Positions 59,901-64,000 of a stretch of DNA of 64,000 nt are shown piece after piece. The position numbers and the translations under genes are program-made. Each line of letters starts with the position of its first letter. Positions within the stretch are counted from its first letter, which is position 1. Below the pieces are notes generated by a model. It was given only the letters and a program-made list of their open reading frames with translations. It searched no databases and was not told the DNA's origin. The stretch comes from Larix kaempferi. Its lineage: Eukaryota; Streptophyta; Pinopsida; Pinales; Pinaceae. Where the stretch lies: the NCBI GenBank assembly GCA_027924585.1, contig BSBM01000994.1, positions 9,245,001 to 9,309,000 of the forward strand. The letters are read 5' to 3'.

Positions 59901-61318
59901 GTTGCACTAGTGGGCTTTCCGCCTTCAAGAGACCTTTCCGGTAATCATTTAGCCGCATCTACATCTCAGCAGGAAATGATGGCTATTTTGCATGCAGTAC
60001 ATAAGTGGCATCCATCCCTATTAGGGAATTATTTATGCATCAAGACTGATCTCCAGATTCTGGAAAATTTCCTGGAACAACGGGTCTCCTCCACAGCACA
60101 CCTGAAATGGGTTATCCAACTCACGGGTTATGACTATGCGATCACTTATAGGAAGGGTAAGGACAATATGGTGGCAAATGCTCCTTCTCGCACATTTGAT
60201 GACCCAGTTTCTCTTACAACTATTTCTCTGCTTATTCCAAATTGGTTGCAATCTGTTCAACGGGGCTATCTCTTCTATGAACTCCATGCTTCTTCATCAG
60301 TAGGGCACTCTGGGTTCCTCAAAACATATGACCGGGAACAATGTAACTTCTTTTGGCAGGGACTGAAAATGATAATTCAACAGATGGCAGTTGACTGTGA
60401 TACTTTCCAAGTCAACAAGGGTGCAACGACACTCCTTTTGGGACTACTCGAACCCTTGCCCATCCCGACACAAATTTGGACAACTATTTCTATGGATTTC
60501 CTAGAAGCGCTCCAGTGGTACAATACCACATCTAAAAGGACACCATATGAAGCATTCTATGGACAGGCACCGCTAGTACTTCTTCCATACACCCTCAACA
60601 GCTCCCCTGTTCAGGCAATTGACTCGGTTCTTCGAAACCACGATTAGATTCTTCTCATTCTACAGGACAATCTTCACATGGCAAGAATTCGACTGAAACA
60701 ACAAGCCGATCAACACCATTTTGAGCGCACTTTTCACGTAGATGATATGGTTCTTCTTCGTCTACATCCTTCCAAGCAATCCTCCCTGAAACTCAAAAGG
60801 CGTCAGTGGCCCGGAATGCAACCCGAGGATGCTACAGGGGAACCACTCCTTCAGATTCTACATCAATTTCCACATCTCAAGCTTTGAGGACAAAGCTTTT
60901 TCTAAGGGAGAGGGGATGTTAGGAACCCATGTCAACCCTTCTATTTAATTTGTTAGTATATTGTTGTTGGACACATATGCTTTGTAAGTCATCCCATAGT
61001 ATTTGTTGATCCATAGTTTGTATTATTGTTGTTGGACGCATATGCTTTGTAAGTCATCCCATAGTAATTGTTGATCCATATTTTTTATTGGCCCATGGTT
61101 TGTATTGACACATGGTATTGACCCATGGTATTGCGCCTAGACTTAGTATATAAGTTTGTGTTGAGACCAATGAAGGTACCGTGAAGTTATTTGTATTGAG
61201 CTTGCTCAAAGGAGGTTTCCCCCTCGAAGTGGCCTGCAATCAATAAAAGCGATTCTGAGTTCTATTATTTATGCTATCTCGTGTATTCTCATTAATTAAT
61301 TGTTGCAGGTTCTTCACA
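56997..61318 (+). mobile_element. Internally deleted Ty3/gypsy retrotransposon, TSD GGGAG
   Basis: 5' LTR 56997-57386 (390 bp) and 3' LTR 60917-61318 (402 bp), both beginning TGTTAGGAACCCATGTCAAC and ending GGTTCTTCACA. Perfect 5-bp target duplication GGGAG (56992-56996 and 61319-61323). Primer site TGGTATCAGAGC at 57389-57400. Polypurine tract AAGGGAGAGGGGA at 60904-60916. Each LTR contains a 65-bp tandem duplication ('ttgttgttgga', 'gcatatgctttgtaa'). The internal region is 3.5 kb, too short for a full gag-pol. Confidence 0.93.
58375..60887 (+). pseudogene. Gypsy gag-pol remnant lacking reverse transcriptase and the integrase core
   Basis: gag from the ATG at 58375 (FPRFNGTDPTWWIYREEQYF), frame breaks at about 58654-58887, zinc knuckle CYNCDEKFTGGHRC near 59160, protease IDSGSTHNFIDPQIA at about 59432. 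From about 59690 the frame passes almost directly to an RNase H end (LAASTSQQEMMAILHAVHKW, YRKGKDNMVANAPSR), so RT is missing. The H2C2-like HSGFLKTY follows, then integrase begins (TTISMDFLEAL) but jumps straight to QWYNTTSKRTPYEAFYG, so most of the D,D-35-E core is deleted. The final segment (60678-60887) is a GPY-like tail (VDDMVLLRLHPSKQSSL). It can move only with helper enzymes. Confidence 0.88.
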
Positions 61319-61391
61319 GGGAGTTATGACCATTTCAAATTTGCCACTTTAAAACCCTACCTGCATAAAGAATATCCATAGAAAAGTAAGT

Positions 61392-61675
61392 GGCGCACTA
61401 GTGAGGAGGAGGATTATCTGCTACTAGGAGACTATCTCAGTGTATTTTGGTTGTACTTTGGTTGAGCCATTGCTCTCTCTATCTCTGAGGAAGTTGTGGG
61501 GTTTTTCACCTTAGGGTTTTCCCCACGGAAACTCTGTGTCTCTTGTCTCTTATGCTTTTGATTCTTGTGATGCTTGTCATACTTATTGTGATTGTCATGC
61601 ATTGATATACTGTATATGTTATTCTCTCAGTAAAGATCCTAGAGTATTGTGAATTAATGCTCAAAATTTAACACA
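61392..61675 (+). repeat. Probable 3' portion of an LTR preceding the orphan gag-like gene
   Basis: Contains a typical plant LTR core ('gttgtggggtttttcacctt', 'agggttttccccacgg', 'tctgtgtctcttgtctctta') and ends 'aaaatttaacaca' at 61675, a plausible CA terminus. The start abuts the truncated int2 leader. A second copy, if any, is outside the window. Confidence 0.5.
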
Positions 61676-61743
61676 GGATATCCTCCCTCCATAAGGAAGC
61701 AACTCGTCCTGCCTTATTCCCATGCTCTGAGGTCATCGGTTGG

Positions 61744-64000
61744 ATGATCCTGCATGTTAAAACTGACACCAAGTTCATCAATGACAAGAATGGGATGAAT
61801 CTGGCATCTTTTGCACCCAAACATATCACAGCCACTTACAAATTGCCCCAGGAGAGAGCTTGGTTGGATAATGATTGGATAGCAGAGCAAACTGTGGACC
61901 CTCTGGAATACGCTAGGAAAATGATGATAAGTGACAGGAAAATCAGGCAAAGGAACAACAACGAATACGAGAGTAACCTCCTAAAGACCCCCTATAGACT
62001 CATTGTTTTGATGCTGAGTCGGGTCTTTGGCATGCCGAATGGCAATATTTTCAAGCTTGGATGGGTACCAGTAAGAGTCCACGTGGCTATGTCTGGGACC
62101 ATTTTCAATTGGGAAGATATAATTTCAGAAATTTTGGTCTCGTAGTTAACCGCTGCTCAAGGAGGGTTGACTCAGAAGAAAGCAGACTTCTTCATGTCTT
62201 CTTATTTAATAGACTGCCGACTAAGCAAGCACACCTTTCCGAATTTGGGTTACACGTGGAATAGAAAGGAGACTCCTCTCTTTATGGCTTACCAACCCAC
62301 ATGGGCAAGTAGATATGCAAATCACTACAAGTAGATTTGCGAGAAGTTTATCATGCCTCTATATCAGCTTATTTTTGTGGAAGAACCAAATTTCTTGTCG
62401 GAGAATGCCATGCCCATTATTGAAGCATTACCACGCCCTAGAAGGCACCTACATCCGAATGAGTGGAGGATCCCAAGCTCCATTTTTACTTCCTAGATAT
62501 GCTACAGATTTTGTAATACACAGGGAAGCCTTAAGGCAACTCTTCAGCGTTGGTGGAATCAGCAGAATCCTCACTGAAAGGAAGAAAGGGATATATCCTC
62601 CAATGCCTTTCACTATCAGTGCATACAACCTCCCAAGGTTAAAAGAGGGGGAAAACTATGTTCAGGATTTGGAAATCTTTCATTTTGGTAAAAAAAAATT
62701 CAGGAGGCATGACCCTTGTGGTAGAGTTGCTAGACATGTTATTGATGTAAAAACTACCTTTGAGTACACCCATCTTATGGACCAAGATCAATAGTTCTTT
62801 CGTAGTGCTCGGAACTCAACAGAATTAGGGAAACGCTACAAGAAGAAAGGTAGAAAGAGTTCTACTCCCAATCCTGTCGGCCTAATCCAAAAGGAGCAAG
62901 AGGCACTAGCGTCCCAATAAGGAGATTCAATAGGAATGGAACAAGAAGAAGGGGATAGAATCCTCCAGGAGCAGGTTATCAAGCAACAACAAGATCAAGA
63001 AGCAGCAAGGATTCAACAAGAGCAGGCTATCAAGTTGCAGCAAGAAGAGGAGGCTACTAGAATCCAAAAGGAACTAGAAGAGGAAGCTGCTAGAAACCAG
63101 AAGAAGCAGGAGGCAAAATCCTTGAGAGAAGAAGAAGAAAGAATCCTACAGGAACAAGCTGCTAAATTACAACAAGAGGAAGAAGAAAGAATCTTGTTGG
63201 AGGAAGCAAACACGATATTAGCAGTGCTAGCAGAAAGGCGAGAGAAAGAAGAAGTTGAGAAAGTCGTGGAACAAGACCCGCTCAGCCCGCATGCCATGTA
63301 CTTAGATCTGTCAAAGTTAGTCTAACCAGGGATAGCTCAAGAAGGGGTTGTCTCTACCGAAGAATTATCAGTAACCCCATACAACCCCAGAAAGCAGCGC
63401 CAAGTGGACAACCTGGATTCCGTTTATTTTCATGAACGAAAGAAGACTATCGTTGGCATATCAGTAAAGAAAATGAAGATTGGACCGGACTTATACGAAC
63501 TCAGAGTATCAGAAACCATGCTTGTCCAAAGGACCGATGCTGACCCCGCATTCACAGCAAATTGCTCTGTAGCTGCAACCCAGGAAAATAAAGCCAATGT
63601 CGATCATCTGATTGAAGATAGGAAGAATTACAAAGAGCTATGCTTTAAGATAAAAGCTAACAGAAAGAAAGAGGTGTTAGAGAGCAATGATTTAAAAAGG
63701 AAGAATAACAAGCTGCCATAAGAGAAGTTGGAAACAACTTCGAAAGCCCTGCAGCTTGAAAATGAGAAGAATTCATTAGAGATGCAACTTGCAATTTCGG
63801 AAGATGAGCAAAGGAACTTGAAGGTTCGCATATTAGAGTTGGAAAGATTGATAGAAGAAAAGGTTGGGTTGTTAGAACAACTCAAGGAAGCTAATGAGAA
63901 GAAAAGGGATCTGGCCACATTCTACAGCCGAGCTTGTGATCTGCAGAGGAAAACTCATCAACTGCTAGTGCTGATTTCAGAAGAAGTCTGCGGCATGAAA
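61744..64000 (+). pseudogene. Orphan gag-like / Gln-Glu-rich coiled-coil coding region, runs off the right edge
   Basis: One coding region with one frameshift (near 62425) and several in-frame stops. The N-terminal part (61744-62430) has LDNDWIAEQTVDPLEYARKM, LLKTPYRLIVLMLSRVFGMP, LTAAQGGLTQKKADFFMSSY. The middle part has TYIRMSGGSQAPFLLPRYAT. From 62936 to 63290 there is a Gln/Glu tandem array (QEQ-IKLQQEEEATRIQKEL-like units of about 11-14 residues), and from 63560 to the end a long coiled coil. No pol motif follows before 64000. The layout (globular N-terminus, charged coiled-coil C-terminus) parallels the pseudogene at 6357-8360, but I cannot align the two. Confidence 0.55.

Overview
This window is nuclear plant DNA, most likely from a large, repeat-rich genome such as a gymnosperm. 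The evidence is plant CACTA (En/Spm) transposases, Ty3/gypsy and Ty1/copia retrotransposons with plant-type initiator-Met primer sites, a relic of a TIR-NLR-style leucine-rich-repeat gene, and almost no intact host coding sequence. The organism assignment is inference. I see no clearly functional host gene. Almost everything that can be interpreted is a mobile element, often one inside another.

Layout. (1) 1-11878: a CACTA element on the minus strand (CACTA-1), cut by the left window edge. Its terminal CACTA motif is at 11878. Its Tnp2-type transposase can be read through nine exons with no internal stop seen. Intron 1 is swollen to about 5 kb and holds a gag-like coiled-coil pseudogene (6357-8360). 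(2) 11882-18500: degenerate single-copy-like DNA with a small unrecognised ORF, an LRR relic of an NLR gene (14030-15010, minus) and a broken Q-rich, nuclear-type protein relic (15740-18010, minus). (3) 18520-61390: an old, tandemly linked non-autonomous LTR element (short LTRs at 19260-19444 and 34789-34955). Three younger elements split it: a chromovirus-type gypsy element (19702-32772, TSD TATTT), itself split by a copia-like gag-only element (29254-32353); a 21.2-kb CACTA element (CACTA-2, 35012-56237, TSD GAT); and an internally deleted gypsy element (56997-61318, TSD GGGAG). (4) 61392-64000: an LTR-like fragment followed by another orphan gag-like/coiled-coil coding region that runs off the right edge.

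The most interesting system is inside CACTA-2. Besides a decayed Tnp2 transposase (35574-39340) it carries a second multi-exon gene (about 49628-53611, plus strand). This gene starts with a SET-domain (protein methyltransferase-like) exon, continues through at least five short exons whose lengths are all multiples of three and which encode related roughly 20-residue modules, and ends in a TNPA/Transposase_24-like region with a basic tail. A chromatin-modifying domain joined to the transposon's own putative DNA-binding protein would be a plausible anti-silencing device, but this copy is a pseudogene and the function is inference. Both CACTA ends carry dense palindromic subterminal repeats (core GTCGGATATCCGAC), the expected kind of docking site for such a protein.

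All boundaries, TSDs, LTR limits and primer sites were read by eye. Family names rest on motif recognition, not on database searches.
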